Part shown: positions 1-10,929 of the stretch, in pieces
Numbering within the stretch: the stretch's first letter is position 1
Layout of the letters: each line of letters starts with the position of its first letter
Source of the DNA: Acheta domesticus
Lineage: Eukaryota; Arthropoda; Insecta; Orthoptera; Gryllidae
Direction: 5' to 3'
Assembly (NCBI GenBank): GCA_031308135.1
Contig: JAHLJT010004567.1
Location: forward strand, 31,717,602-31,781,601
DNA: 64,000 bases
Notes under the pieces: model-generated
What the model was told of the DNA's origin: nothing
Database searches by the model: none
The model's input: only the letters and a program-made list of their open reading frames with translations
Position numbers and translations under genes: made by a program

Positions 1-480
1 TCACCGTCTCCGTTCTCTGTCACGCTCTCTTACTGTCTGCCACCCTCTCTTGCTCTCTGATGCCCTCTCTTACTATCTGACACTCTTTTGCTCTCTGCCA
101 CTCTTTCTCGCTCTCTTTCCCCCTGTTCACCCCTCTTCTAGTCTTTTTTATGCTGTTTCACATCTCCCAGTCTTTGTCACTCTTTCATGCCTTCCCACTT
201 TCTTCCACGTTATTCCACTCTTTCACTATCATCCATTATATTCTACACTCTCCCCGTCTCACTACACTCCCCCGCTCTCTTTCACACTCTTCCGCTTTTT
301 AAAACTCGCCCTGTCTCTCGCATTCTCTTGCTCTTTCACCCTTCCCCATTCTCTTTCACTCTCTTCCGTCCTCTGTCTTTTCCACATCCCTTCCTCAGCT
401 TTTCCCGAAATTACCCGTTCTTGCCTGTCCTCATTCTCCCTCCCCTTGTTCGCCGGCAGCCAACCTCTCCCCTCTGTCTA
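1..480. repeat. pyrimidine-rich low-complexity tract
   Basis: The + strand is almost entirely C and T, with degenerate recurring words such as CTCTCTTACTGTCTG and GCTCTCTGCCACTCTTTC. Open frames through it encode only Ser/Leu/Phe/Pro-biased strings and have no domain, so it is a degenerate tandem or low-complexity region and not a gene. Confidence 0.75.
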
Positions 481-770
481 CACCAAGACCCACGCCCACA
501 TCCACGCCCACGCCCACGCCCACGCCCACACCCACACCCACGCCCACACCCACGCCCAAACCCACGCCCACGTCCACGCCCACACCCACAACCAAACCCA
601 CGCCCACACCCACACCACACCCACATCCACACCCACGCCCACGCGCATGCCCACACCCATGCCCACGCCCACACCCACGCCCACACCCAAAACCAAACCC
701 ACGCCCACGCGCATGCCCACACCCAAACCCACGCCAACACCCATGTCCACACCCACGCCCACGCCCTACC
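481..770. repeat. CCCACR hexanucleotide minisatellite
   Basis: About 290 bp of near-perfect 6-bp units, CCCACG alternating with CCCACA, with scattered variants (CCCAAA, CCCATG, CATCCA). The period is a multiple of three, so frames stay open on both strands (His-Thr/His-Ala, Pro-Thr, or Gly-Val/Trp-Val dipeptides). The minus strand is a run of GGGYGT units and is strongly G-rich. Confidence 0.9.
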
Positions 771-779
771 CCTCGCCAC

Positions 780-1262
780 CTTGTGCAATGCAGACGCTCG
801 CGTGCCGCTCGGCGTTTCGTCCATCGGCTCGCCCTCAGCCGCGCGCCTCAGCTGCGCCGCCTGTTTGCCCGCCTCCGGCCCACCGACCGCCGCGCCGCGC
901 CGCGCCCCGCCCGCGCCGCGCCCGCCGCCGATCAATGCCAGGGGTTGGGGAGCGGGAAAGCGACGCGACGCAGCGGCGGCGAGCGGGGTTGCTCGCCGCT
1001 TGCATTATGTAACAAGCGCTCCCCCCGGCCCTCCCCCCTCCCACCCGCACTCCCTGCCCCTCCCCGCGACCCCGCTGCCCCCGCGCTGGCGGCGCCTCGC
1101 CCGTCGCCGACAATGCTCATTACCGCCTCCGGGGCAGGTGCCCGCCGCACGCTCTGAGCCCTGGGCTACGACCCGTCTGCCCATCCGGCACGCCCCCCTG
1201 CCCACCGGCCACTCCGAGGCGCTCTCGCTGGACTTGAGCTCCCGATTTGCTGCAGGGGCATA
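780..1262. other. GC- and CpG-rich segment, no gene recognised
   Basis: GC-rich sequence with many CpGs directly after the hexamer array, ending sharply at an AT-rich flank. The overlapping long frames on both strands are what GC-rich DNA with few stops produces. It could be a CpG-island promoter, but no TATA box, splice donor or convincing coding start was found. Confidence 0.4.
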
Positions 1263-1790
1263 AATGAAATTGCGTTCGGGGCTTTGGTTTTGCAAGTCAA
1301 TGCCGGTTACGCATGTGAGGGCTGTGGAAAAGACTTGTGGAAAAATTTACTTTGGAGTGAGCCAGCATCGTGTGGAATATGTAGCTTGTAGGTTCTAAGA
1401 AAATTCATATTGAAGAGATGAAATTTCCTGAAAGAAAAATATTGACACTAAAGGACTTAAGAATGTATGAGACATCAATGTATTGTAATTGAAGAATTTA
1501 AAATATGTAATATTTCGATGTAACGTTTTGCATGATGAAATTTACGTCTACAAAACAAATTTTGATTTTCTTCTATACCCGTCATTAAATCGCATTCCCG
1601 TACTAAACAACTGTGTCTGAAATAAGTTGCAAGAAGGCAATTATTTGTGCCAGTAATAATGAATGTTCATTTAATTTTCTGTGTAAAAATGTATATAATT
1701 CGAAGAGGAGAGGTACCAAGTGTCATAGAAAACACTCATTCATTACGAGAAGTGTTTCATCCTTGCATTTATTCTCTTTCGTAGTTTTGA
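1263..1790. other. AT-rich DNA without recognisable features
   Basis: Ordinary AT-rich sequence. I see no gene, RNA gene or clear repeat here. Confidence 0.5.
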
Positions 1791-2489
1791 GTCCCAGGTC
1801 AAAATATACTTTCAAAGAGAAGAATACAGAAGATCATTTCTTTCTGCTTTTTTCATTTATAAATCTTCATAAATATTCATTAAAGTCTGAGGAAAAACAC
1901 TCTCAAAATGCCTTTTGTGGTAAATGAGTTGTTCGGTAAAAGCTCAAAGAAAATTACAAGATGTTTAGTAGACTCCCAGTGATGTCCGTATAGTTAGCAC
2001 ACCCACTTATCACAAAATTAAAAAGGAATATACCACAATTTTGTACTAATTTTGAACTGATTTATACCCAAATTTAAAAATTTTGAACCGAAGCAGAACA
2101 TCAAACTATACAACGTTTAAGGGTTGTAAACAACTTAAGGTAAACTTGGCGCACCCACTCTTAAACGTTGTATATTTTGATGTTCTACATCGGTTCAACA
2201 TTTTTTAACTTGAGTATAAATCAGCTCAAAATGAGTACAAAATTGTGGTATATTCCTTTTCAATTTTGTGATAAGTGGGTGTGCTAATTATACGGACATC
2301 ACTGGGAGTCAACTAAACATCTTGTAATTTTCTTTGAGCTTTACCGAACAACTCATTTACTACAAAAGGAATTTTGAGAATGTTTTCCTCAGATTTTAAT
2401 GAATATTTATGAAGATTTATAAATGAAAAAAAGCAGAAAGAAATGATCTTCTGCATCCTTCTCTTTGAAAGTATACTTTGACCTGGGAC
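1791..2489. mobile_element. 0.7-kb foldback / MITE-like inverted repeat
   Basis: The left arm, starting GTCCCAGGTCAAAATATACT, returns as its reverse complement ending AGTATACTTTGACCTGGGAC at 2489. Paired positions sum to about 4280 along the whole length, so it is one long palindrome with a spacer of about 40 bp around 2122-2158. A second set of ends lies inside it: GACTCCCAGTGATGTCCGTA at 1971 and its complement ending at 2310. The phrase TATACGGACATC appears once more just outside the right end, near 2500. It has no coding capacity. The structure fits a non-autonomous foldback DNA transposon, possibly one inserted in or derived from another. Confidence 0.8.
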
Positions 2490-2499
2490 TATGCTAACT

Positions 2500-2960
2500 A
2501 TACGGACATCTCCCAGTGGGGTCACTGCCAAGAACCCGATCCTGTGACGTCGGCCAAGCAAAATCAAAGCTACCGCGAAATGCGGGGGCGTTCGCAGAAT
2601 CCCGGCGGAGACAATCGCTTCATTGGCTCGTGCTAATGAGCTGCTTAGGGCGGCAGGGCGGCAAGGGCCCTCGGGGCTCGAAGTCACGTCGGCAACGGCT
2701 TCCGCAGGCAACCGCAACTTTGTCAGCGGGGCCTCCGCAGCGATCAAAACTTAGGGCCACCGCCGGCCCCGTCCCTGCGGCTTCGCTGCTGCCTCTCGCC
2801 CTCGACGTCTCGGGCTGACCCCCGACCGCAAGGGCCCAGCCAAGCCCTTCAGTGCTCCGGCCTCGCCGGCTCCCGCCCCGCCCCGCCCCGGCGCGCCCTT
2901 TGCTCTCCACCTCCCAGCTTCATCAGCAACTTGCTAGCGCGGGTCTTTTCGGTTCCACGA
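2500..2960. other. GC-rich CpG-island-like segment
   Basis: GC-rich DNA with frequent CpGs between AT-rich flanks. Frames of about 100 codons occur on both strands but show no domain, and no splice site supports one over another. It may be a promoter or first exon; unproven. Confidence 0.35.
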
Positions 2961-4080
2961 TCTGTTCAGTCCCCGCCGTCTCCGTGCAACTTTACCCGTC
3001 CGTGTAAGCTCGTTGATTTTACATTGAAACGCTTGAAAAGGGGATATTAACAACATGAGATGAGGGTTATTTGCAGGTTGAGAAACGCTTCTGTGGTGTG
3101 TTTTGGAAATGAAACTCGAATCGAATTTTCAGCCGTCAAGTTTTGGTCCAAGGTGTGTGAAACAAGTTCAACAGATGTATAAATTCCGTGGTGACAGCAG
3201 AGATATTGTAGTACAATTTTTTCAGCACAAACGAAAACCAATTGGAAAAAGATATTTAAAAAATATATATCATAATAAACGCGAACTGCGAACGCGCCCG
3301 CATTTTGTGGTAGGTTTGTTTTTGCTTCGCCAACGTCGAACTCATAATAAATGTATAAAATACTAGGGTTTTAATTTCTGAAATCAACCTAGATTGATCC
3401 TATATGGTCCAAACATATTAACTTGTACCATTTACGTATCTAAAAAAAATAATACCAGTAACAACAGGAATAAATAACAACAATTTCAATAAAATTTAGA
3501 AGTATCTTAACCAATGTAATTGATGTGTGTTTGCTTATCATTTTGAAAGGTTTTTAATAAGCTCGGAGCGGTTAGGATCGCAATGGAGGGGATTGGAGCG
3601 GTGGGGGCCCAGCGAAGCGGAGGGGGATGATGCGGAACTCAGGGCAATGGATCGTTCGGGAGTGTAAAATAAAATTAGTTCCATTTCACTCCATGAATAG
3701 ATTTTATTCTTTTTCCTGTCTAATGAATGATTGTGATAAAAAGTCATCTGGCAACGTCGCGTCACTACCATTATTTGTAAAGATAGCTTTCTCTGTTGAA
3801 TTTATTTCAACTCATATAGAAAATGTGGAAAACTGTAAGCAGATACGTTTACTGTAGCAATTGTTGTCTTTTGAACAAAACTATATTACAAAATTGGCAT
3901 TTTACAGTATTATCACTTTCTAAAATCAAATTAATAAAAAGAAATTAAACAAAAAAATACGAATGTTTAATTACATTAACATATTTGGAGAAATGTTCAA
4001 TTTTGGAGAAATGTTAAGTTGTGTGAAACCGCTCCACAATTGTAATTTGTGTCCTAGTGGCCTCTCGTTTCGCCAGTCAA
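2961..4080. other. AT-rich DNA without recognisable features
   Basis: No gene, tandem repeat or transposon end was recognised. A short purine-rich GC patch lies at about 3555-3635. Small frames on both strands look like chance. Confidence 0.45.
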
Positions 4081-4084
4081 AGGG

Positions 4085-4440
4085 TCTGCTGTGCATTGTC
4101 AACAAGGGCGCTCTTTCATTGCGTCTGCGGTCTCCGACCCCGAAGCCGCGTGCCGCAGCGCCAATCACTGCAGCAGCCGAGGCAGGGAGGGGAGGGGTGT
4201 GGTGAGGCGGGGGCGGGAGGGGGAGAGGGGAAGCGCTTCATTAAGACGCCGCGTCGGGAGGTCGTTAGCGGACGCGGGCTCTGGAGACGAGTCGCTGTGC
4301 GGACGCTGCGTGGCGCGGAAACGGACTGAGCGGGCGCAGGATAGGGATCTCCCTGCACGTGGGGGAAACACTCCGTGCTCACGCCAGGGGCCGATCAAAC
4401 CGATCGTTTGGGGGAGGGCATCGTACATTTTTGTTAAATA
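4085..4440. other. GC-rich island, no gene recognised
   Basis: GC-rich, G-skewed on the + strand (runs such as GGGAGGGGAGGGG), with overlapping frames on both strands and no domain. It ends abruptly at the AT-rich Penelope-like fragment that follows. Confidence 0.35.
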
Positions 4441-4640
4441 ATAAACGTATTTGTTCTTAGTTTAATAAAAGTTCCAATTGCTTTTTTAGACAGTCATACT
4501 GTTTATTTGTTAAAACATACCATGTACAATAAATTGGCATGGCTAGGTTTCGGAGTTTAGAAATGTGTCTCCATCATCAGGCCTTTAAACATTCATGTAG
4601 CTAAAATATCAAGGTGTAAAACAAAAATCTTCATGACATT
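4441..4640 (-). mobile_element. Penelope-like fragment with hammerhead core
   Basis: On the minus strand the sequence reads CTGATGA (plus 4574-4580), T, GGAG, a 13-base loop, CTCC, then GAAAC (plus 4547-4551). This is the conserved catalytic part of a hammerhead ribozyme: CUGAUGA, a 4-bp stem II, GAAAC. Such motifs are known from the terminal repeats of Penelope-like retroelements. The stem III 5' strand and cleavage site were not located, so it may be a truncated or decayed copy. No reverse transcriptase is nearby. Outer boundaries are estimates. Confidence 0.55.
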
Positions 4641-4673
4641 GTCCTTGCTATTTTGATATTTGGTATACACCAT

Positions 4674-4865
4674 CGTCAAACTTTCGTCAGTACTCCGAGA
4701 CGTCTAACTTTCTTCTCTACTCCCACAAGTATACCTTTCATTTATACTTCAAGATGTTAAATTTTCGTCTTGTACTCCGAGACATTGAACTTTCTTCTGT
4801 ACTGCAACGCTTATGTCTTTCGTCTATATTTTAAGATGTCAAACTTTCGTCTGTACTCCGAGACG
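4674..4865. repeat. ~82-bp tandem repeat, about 2.3 units
   Basis: The block beginning ACTCCGAGAC recurs at 4692, 4774 and 4855 (spacings 82 and 81). The shared unit carries TTTCTTCT, then a pyrimidine-rich middle, CAAGATGT or TAAGATGT, and TTTTCGTCT. Units have diverged by substitution. Confidence 0.7.
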
Positions 4866-5020
4866 TCTACCTCATTTCCGGTTGTCGATTTTCGTTCTTC
4901 TTTGTACCTTCACCGTTTTCTCAGTATCTAAACCATTGTCAACCTGCATTTTTGTACCAAGTAGGACGTGTATACAAACGCCTTCTCTAAGTCAAGTAAA
5001 CTGTGAGTCATGAGTCATTA

Positions 5021-5052
5021 CAATACATACATACATACATACACACACACAC
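5021..5052. repeat. (CATA)n / (CA)n microsatellite
   Basis: Five or so CATA units run directly into a short CA run. Confidence 0.85.
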
Positions 5053-5422
5053 CAGTTCCAAATACAATTCTTTTAAAAATGTTTGTATGCTCATTACTTA
5101 TCCGACTCGTTCATTTCCCCTCATTCATTTCCTTTCACTAGTTACGTGTATTTCTCGAACCCTCTCTAAATCCTCCCATCTCTCTGATGTTCCTCTTTTT
5201 CCTCGACCTCATTATTTCTCGTTCCCTTTCTTCCTTGTTCTCTTCCTCTGTCGTTCTCCGTCTCTCTTGTTTCCTAGCAATCGTTGACTATTTTTACATA
5301 TGCAACTTTTATTCCTTTAATGCGTAACCTAACAATATGCCTCTACTTCATTTCTCGGAGCCAGGGAGCTGCGACCAAACTGCTCGCTTTTTACCACTGG
5401 GATCAGGTATTAACTCCTGGTC

Positions 5423-5979
5423 GATTCTTTGGTAGATGGACAATGCAAAGTAGATTCGTGATCGTTTTTCTCGCTGTTCTCCCTTTTCCCTACCTTTCAT
5501 TCCATCATTAATTTATCCAACATGCATATCGCATCATTACTATCACCTACGCATTAAAACCATTCATTCAAAATGGCCATAAGCTTTAGGCAATTATACC
5601 TCATTAAAGAATGAAGTTCCAACTCTCATAGAATTTCTCGTTGAACTCTGGGAATCCGGAGTTTCTGCGTCTGCGCACTGCCCCCCCCCGCACGCCACCC
5701 TCCCCGTTCCACGGCCCTGGAGACAACCCCCGAACATTCATCACGACACCGGCCGCCCTCGCCCTCGCCCTCGCCCACCCGGACGATTACGCGGAAATGA
5801 AAGCCGTTCTGCGATTAGGCGGGCGGCGCGCGCGGGCACTTTTTCTGCTCGAGATCGCAAGCGGCCGATAGCCGACCACGTGCCCGCGCGCCAGCCCCCC
5901 CCCCCCCCACGCCAAGAACCTGCCTTGAATCTAAACATGGCTACGAACCCACAGTGCATTGTCCACCAACCAAAGAATC
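5423..5979. repeat. diverged inverted repeats around a GC-rich core
   Basis: GATTCTTTGGTAGATGGACA at 5423 and the following bases match the reverse complement of 5937-5979 (GATTCTTTGGTTGGTGGACA on the minus strand), with further partial matches such as GATTCGTGATC against GGTTCGTAGCC. Between the ~43-bp arms lies a core that is very GC-rich from about 5650 to 5910. It may be a decayed transposon with terminal inverted repeats or two opposed repeat copies. No transposase frame is visible. Confidence 0.45.
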
Positions 5980-6139
5980 TAAACACAAAATATCAGGTTT
6001 AACTAACTCCATTTGAAGATTGATTAATTAATTAATTATTTTTTATTGATTGATTGGTATTTCAGGCACGTAAACTGCAATGGCTATTAGCTCCATTTGT
6101 GCAGTGAATGTTATGGTAGTGACGGAATTCTTCCCCACT

Positions 6140-6490
6140 GGACAGTGAGATCTGACGCAAACGCGAATTCGGATGGTACAACGGTCAGCGTATCGGATTG
6201 TACCCAAGATTGCGGGTTCAAACCCGATCGAAGCCGTGGATTTTTAAGGGCGAAAAAATCCTTCGTACGCCTTCTTTCGGAGGGGAAGTAAAACCGGCTG
6301 TCCCATGTTAGCAGATTTACTTGCATGTAAAAGATCCTCAAGCCTAAATGAATCCTCTGAGCTAAATTCTAATCGCCTGTTTCGTCGCCCCGAGATAATA
6401 GAGATCCGCTAGATGGTGAAAGAAGCGTAGAGAAATTTGCGTGGTCAGACGGAAGAGCGGGCCTGATGGCCCGAGTCTCGCCACGTAAAA
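6140..6490 (+). mobile_element. tRNA-derived SINE
   Basis: The head carries a good RNA polymerase III A box (TGGTACAACGG, about 6174) and, about 35 bp on, a near-perfect B box (GGTTCAAACCC, about 6217). The order and spacing are those of a tRNA promoter, but the body does not close into a tRNA acceptor stem and continues some 250 bp into a non-tRNA tail. That tail (GGAAGAGCGGGCCTGATGGC, CCGAGTCTCGCC, about 6450) resembles the repeat end at 17680-17735, so this is a dispersed SINE and not a tRNA gene. Confidence 0.7.
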
Positions 6491-6611
6491 TAAGTCATTA
6501 ACTTAACAAACGCAAAAGAGGGATTGCGGGGGGTTTTCCTCTACAGATGTCTCTCCCCAAAGAAGCACCGTCCCAGCCGGGAGAAGATCTTAGATCCCGA
6601 CATGTGTGGTA

Positions 6612-6614
<3 letters not shown>

Positions 6615-6655
<41 letters not shown>
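6615..6655. repeat. (TG)n microsatellite
   Basis: An uninterrupted TG run of about 41 bp. On the minus strand it is an (AC)n run directly following the end of the SINE fragment at 6656-6745, so it probably grew from that element's 3' tail. Confidence 0.9.
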
Positions 6656-6657
<2 letters not shown>

Positions 6658-6745
6658 GGAGAGAGGATAGGACAAGGAAGAGTGAGGGCACATCGCGCAC
6701 GGTCCATGGCCGTTTGTTAGGGTACTGCTCCTGAAAGTGCACATA
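6656..6745 (-). mobile_element. 3' fragment of a SINE (same family as 9871-10150)
   Basis: Reading the + strand, AGGATAGGACAAGGAA then GTTTGTTAGGGTACTGCTCC matches AGGATAAGACAAGGAA and GTTTGTGAGGGTACTGCTCC at 9879-9950. The common part is the 3' region of the minus-strand SINE described there. Confidence 0.6.
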
Positions 6746-6786
6746 TAAATATTTCCGATGACCTAGAGCCATAGACCCAATTATTA

Positions 6787-7090
6787 GTGCACATGATAAC
6801 AGAAACATTATTTAAAATTAAATTAGACAATTCTCTCATCTGTGAGTGTAGGAAGGAGGATACGGCATTGCATCTCTTGTGTGAATGCCAATATTTGGAT
6901 AGTCTGCGCTTTGAGATGAAGCAAAGTTTTCAAAGTCTTCCTGTCAAAGAAGAGATTCAGGTGGGTGAAAGTTCGCTTCGCGAAACTTAGTTTCTGACAA
7001 AATATCATCAAATGAATTTGAAATGATTGTCCAAAATTTGCAGTTCAGATCTACAATGTGTGACGATCTATACAGATTCGTCAAAACCAG
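6787..7090 (+). pseudogene. 3'-terminal fragment of a LINE ORF2
   Basis: A 67-codon frame (6787-6990) contains CECRKEDTALHLLCEC, the cysteine/histidine cluster found near the C-terminus of many non-LTR retrotransposon polyproteins, where it lies downstream of the reverse transcriptase. The frame breaks at about 6990. Another frame near 7065-7107 ends in DLYRFVKTSNFYLF, which would suit the end of such a protein. No reverse transcriptase core is present, so this is a 5'-truncated, decayed copy. The clade cannot be decided from so short a piece. Confidence 0.5.
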
Positions 7091-9040
7091 TAATTTCTAT
7101 TTATTTTAATCGACCCAAAAGCGACATCTTGACGACATAAAAATAACGGAATTCGGAAAGAGTAATGTTTACTTGTTACTTACTCCGGGGTTGAGAAACT
7201 GTAGAACCACATACAGACTGGAATAAATAAATTAAGAAGGAGGTTTTAGGGTGGCGAATATTTACACGAACATTAATTTTTTTTGAAGAACATTCAAAAG
7301 AAATCACAATTTTCAGAAAACAATCGAACACTAAAAATTATAAAATATAGAAAAATAACCAAAAGAATATTTAAATTATTTATGAAAGGGAGAGAGATCG
7401 AGTTCTAGCAAAATATAAGGGAAAAAAATGCAATTACATACCAAAAATAATTGACGAGCTAGAGAGGCTGCAATTGTTTTTTGAACTTGAAGAACGGGAC
7501 AGAAACAGAACACAAAAAGATTTCAGATTGTGTGTAGGGTACATCGCGGATGGAAGCCGTGGTTGATTTTAGTTTTATGGGTCATAAATGGAATGTGTTA
7601 TTTTAAGAGTTTCATGGAAGGACAGAAAGTTTAAATAAGCGGAAGTACGAGAATGGATATGAAATAAATTTTTAAAATGGAAAGACGGTAATTCCGGAGT
7701 TTGGCGACGCATGTACGTTTGTTATGTTGTTGGAACCAGCGGCGACTGACGTCAGGGAAGTAAACATTTAAATCTATTCAACATAGCAATATGAAGAATG
7801 TTTCTAGTAGAAGATAAAAATATTAAATTTCAAAAGTAAATTGGCTTTAAAGAAGGAATACGTGCACGTGTGAATGAATTTTCTTTGAACTTTTATGTAT
7901 GAATATGTTGTAGTTTTGTGTTCGCAAAGAAAGGGTATAAATATTTTAGTAGTGTTGGTATTTTCCTTTGGTATGTTCTGTGATATCAAGTGGAAGTGAT
8001 GGTGAAGCAACGTAGTAATTTTTGATGCAGAAATAAAAGGAATTGCACCGGTGATTGCGGCAACAATGATCAATTTTGAAAATTTCGGTGTTTCATTTCA
8101 GTTTTGAGCAAGAGAGGAAGAAACTGCGTATACAATTTCCAAACCGATGATAGACATCCCGTTTCCCGTATGGGCGGCTTCGCGAACTCACACCCACATA
8201 TAAAGTTTACTGAAAACGGCGCAATAGTTTTAAGTCGTAGGGAAATATTATTATTTCAACTCAGATAACGAAAACAGTATCAGTTAGCGGAATATATTAA
8301 TTACGTGAACTAAAGAGAACCGTTACAGTTGGCCGAAAGCGTGTGACAAAAGACAAATATTCTTTATTTATTAATAAAATCCCATGAGCTATTCCGAGGA
8401 CCGCTACTAATGTTTAAGTTAGTAAAGAATGTAAAAGCCGTGAAATTGACAGTGTATTATCAGAAACGACTAGTGTTCACCATACTTAGTATGTGTCAAG
8501 CGATTTAAAAAATATGGTGGGTTGTGGCGTAATTCTGACTTCAGATTCGGATTCAGCGCGTTAAAATACATAGAGAAATGTGTGTCAAGTCTTTAGGTCT
8601 GACAAACTTCTTTCTTGGTGTGCCTTTGTTATTAATATTATTGTTATTGTTATGTTTACTATTATTTTCATTTATCCATCCCATTTATCCATCCCATCAT
8701 TTTTGACGGATCACATCTTAATCTTTAATAATTAACATGAAAGAAACAGTAAACATGTAATAGAAATTTAAAAGTAACATTTCGTGAATCACTCTTTAAA
8801 TATGCTACATTTTTTCGTTATTACCTATATTACATACCTTAAAAGTTTCCTAAATTATAAAATGATATGGTTTGTGAATTCATCATAAAATTGTCTCCTC
8901 TTTGAATTTGTGACCCTTTTGCCCGCTGTATTTACTCAAAAGACTCACCTCCCCATTCTTCTAATGAATATAATATCAGTTTCCATCGCATTAGTATTGC
9001 CTCAGTTTCGCCACACCCTCGCTTTTTCCGCCGTCTCTTC
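7091..9040. other. AT-rich DNA without recognisable features
   Basis: About 2 kb of AT-rich sequence. Only short frames occur, none with a domain. No tandem array, RNA gene or transposon end was identified. Confidence 0.45.
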
Positions 9041-9350
9041 CGCTTTCCTCTCCGCGTATTCTTTCAAGCGTCATGCCTCCCTGCCTCTTGTTCGCGCGCC
9101 AAACCTCGGCATGAGCACGGAAATGGCGTCGCTCTATGGCGGTTGAGAGCAGCGGGGCCGGAGGCACTCTACAGTATTAAAAGGGGCAACCGCAGCCAGC
9201 GCAACCCACCCTGCGCCCCTCTGCCCCCTGCCGCTCTCGTCCGTCCACTGCGCGACGGCCACCGTTTTGGAGGTCCACCCGCCAACGACGCGACGACGGG
9301 ACTCGCCCTCCTCGCAGGCGCGCCTGCGTGCCGCACCGGAGAATGTCATA
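9041..9350. other. GC-rich CpG-island-like segment
   Basis: GC- and CpG-rich island with a TATA-like TATTAAAAGG at 9174-9183, followed by GCAACCGCAGCCAGCGCAAC. That is compatible with a + strand promoter, but no coding exon or splice donor follows before the T-rich minisatellite. Confidence 0.3.
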
Positions 9351-9354
9351 GCGT

Positions 9355-9520
9355 CGTTTTTTGTTTTTCGTTTTTTGTTTTTGTTTTGTCGTTTTGTTTG
9401 TTGTTTTTCTTTTATTGTTTTTGTTTCGTTTTTGTTTTGTTGTTTTTGTTTTGTCGTTTTTGTTTTGTCGTTTTTGTTTTGTCGTTTTTGTTTTGTGTTT
9501 TGTTTTATTGTTCATTTTAC
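9355..9520. repeat. T/G-rich minisatellite, 14-bp period in part
   Basis: Units of TTTTTGTTTTGTCG repeat cleanly at about 9440-9490, flanked by degenerate TTTTGTTT/TCGTTTTG versions. Almost no A occurs on the + strand. The Phe/Val/Leu-rich frames through it are artefacts of composition. Confidence 0.85.
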
Positions 9521-9870
9521 ATTTATCCAAACATTGGCCTCTGGCACTCTGCAGCTGCATAAGACAAATGATAGCGTCGTGATGAAGAAATAAGACTGCA
9601 GGATCTCATTAAGAATGCAAGTAGTGTAAGTCATTTGGACCTAATCTATCAAGAGAAAAGGATTGCCTTAGAACAAAGTGTTGCAATTATATACGTAACA
9701 TTTTAGCCACAGTAATTTTGAACTATCGTTATGGAGAGGGCACTGCAAAAATATAATTTTCCTGGCAACAGAATTGCTGGCATTATCAAATCCCTTTTTC
9801 TTGACCTAACAAACCGACCTTTTATCAAACCGACTTACAACACTTGCATTATCAGTCACCCATATATGTA

Positions 9871-10150
9871 CAGGGGCGAGGATAAGACAAGGAAAGGGAA
9901 GGAACAATTTTGCGCTGTCAGTGACCCGTTTGTGAGGGTACTGCTCCGGCTTTCGCCTGGCGTTGATCGAAGAAGCCACGGAAAACTACCGATCAGAGCA
10001 GACGGCCGCTAGAATTCTCCTCCTGACAGTGACCGAATTCGACCTAGCGGACAAGCTAGTGTCGAAAATTCTGCCCCCGTTGGGTTCGAACCTAGGAACT
10101 TCCGGTCAAACGCACTGCAGTGACATCAGTTGATGCCCAAAGTCACCTCT
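9871..10150 (-). mobile_element. tRNA-derived SINE, minus strand
   Basis: On the minus strand a tRNA-like head has CACTGCAGTGCG (A-box region) and GGTTCGAACC (B box, plus 10083-10092), then a ~200-bp body ending CCTTGTCTTATCCTCGCC. The body's 3' part is shared with the fragment at 6656-6745. A further GGGTTCGAGCG on the minus strand at about 10180 may belong to a second tRNA-like unit just upstream. Ends are estimates. Confidence 0.55.
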
Positions 10151-10569
10151 CCCGGTAAGAATGTCTACAGAGAGCAACTCGCTCGAACCCACGACCAACC
10201 TCCGTGGCCCATCACGTGTTGCCATCTGCTGGGCCTTAACCCACACTATGAGCTGGAAGAGGGCAAAGAAAAAACAAACTTTTCTCCCGAGTTCTTCAGA
10301 GGCAGAAGCAGTCAAAAAGGTTGGCTTTTGTCTCCAAAACGGGACGGCTTCAGTCCCCTGCAGTTAGCACTTGTTAATTGCGTTTAGTGGGCATGGTTCC
10401 ATGCTGATCGGTTTCTGGTCGTCGGGCGAAATCATCTCATTGAAAATACGATAGCGCTGTTTTCTGCCATGTAACCAGTATATGGCTTCTGAAGATGAGA
10501 ATAGACGTTTTTATCATCACTTATATAATGAACATGATAAATTCCTTGTATTGTTTTTTTTTCCACCTG

Positions 10570-10735
10570 GTGCGATAGCTCAGAGACAAAGGCGTAACCT
10601 TTCTAGCATCGATGACCGAGGAGTCTTAGGATTCTAGTCCTAACGCTGGTAGAATATAGACTCTAGAGAGATAGCTAGGTTCAGCTTCTTTCCGGAGGAA
10701 ACGTATATCGACTGGCTTCTCTAATTGGTAGTTTT
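10570..10735 (+). mobile_element. tRNA-like SINE
   Basis: GCGATAGCTCAGAGAC (A box TAGCTCAG) is followed by AGGATTCTAGTCCT (B-box-like, 10628-10641) and a non-tRNA body with TTCCGGAGGAAACG. The spacing fits a tRNA with a long variable arm, but the B box is imperfect and the acceptor stem does not close, so a SINE is likelier than a functional tRNA gene. Confidence 0.5.
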
Positions 10736-10929
10736 TCGTGGTTTCGCCGATCAATACCAAGCGAGAGCTCGAGCACCACCGTTACAAACAAGCCACATAT
10801 CGCACACTCTTTCCTTCTGTTTATTCTCTCCTCCTTTTCTTACATACATACATACATGCACTACATCTATGCACATATCTGGAGAAAACTCAGAAGCTTA
10901 GTGTTAGGAGCATAATGCTAGGAGGCCAG

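Noticed and set aside
50..1263. Frames of 320-358 codons on + and 174 on -
   Set aside because: They run through low-complexity and hexamer repeats; no domain, and several phases are open at once.
6160..6230. Functional tRNA gene
   Set aside because: Good A and B boxes, but no closed acceptor stem, and a long SINE-type tail related to another repeat follows.
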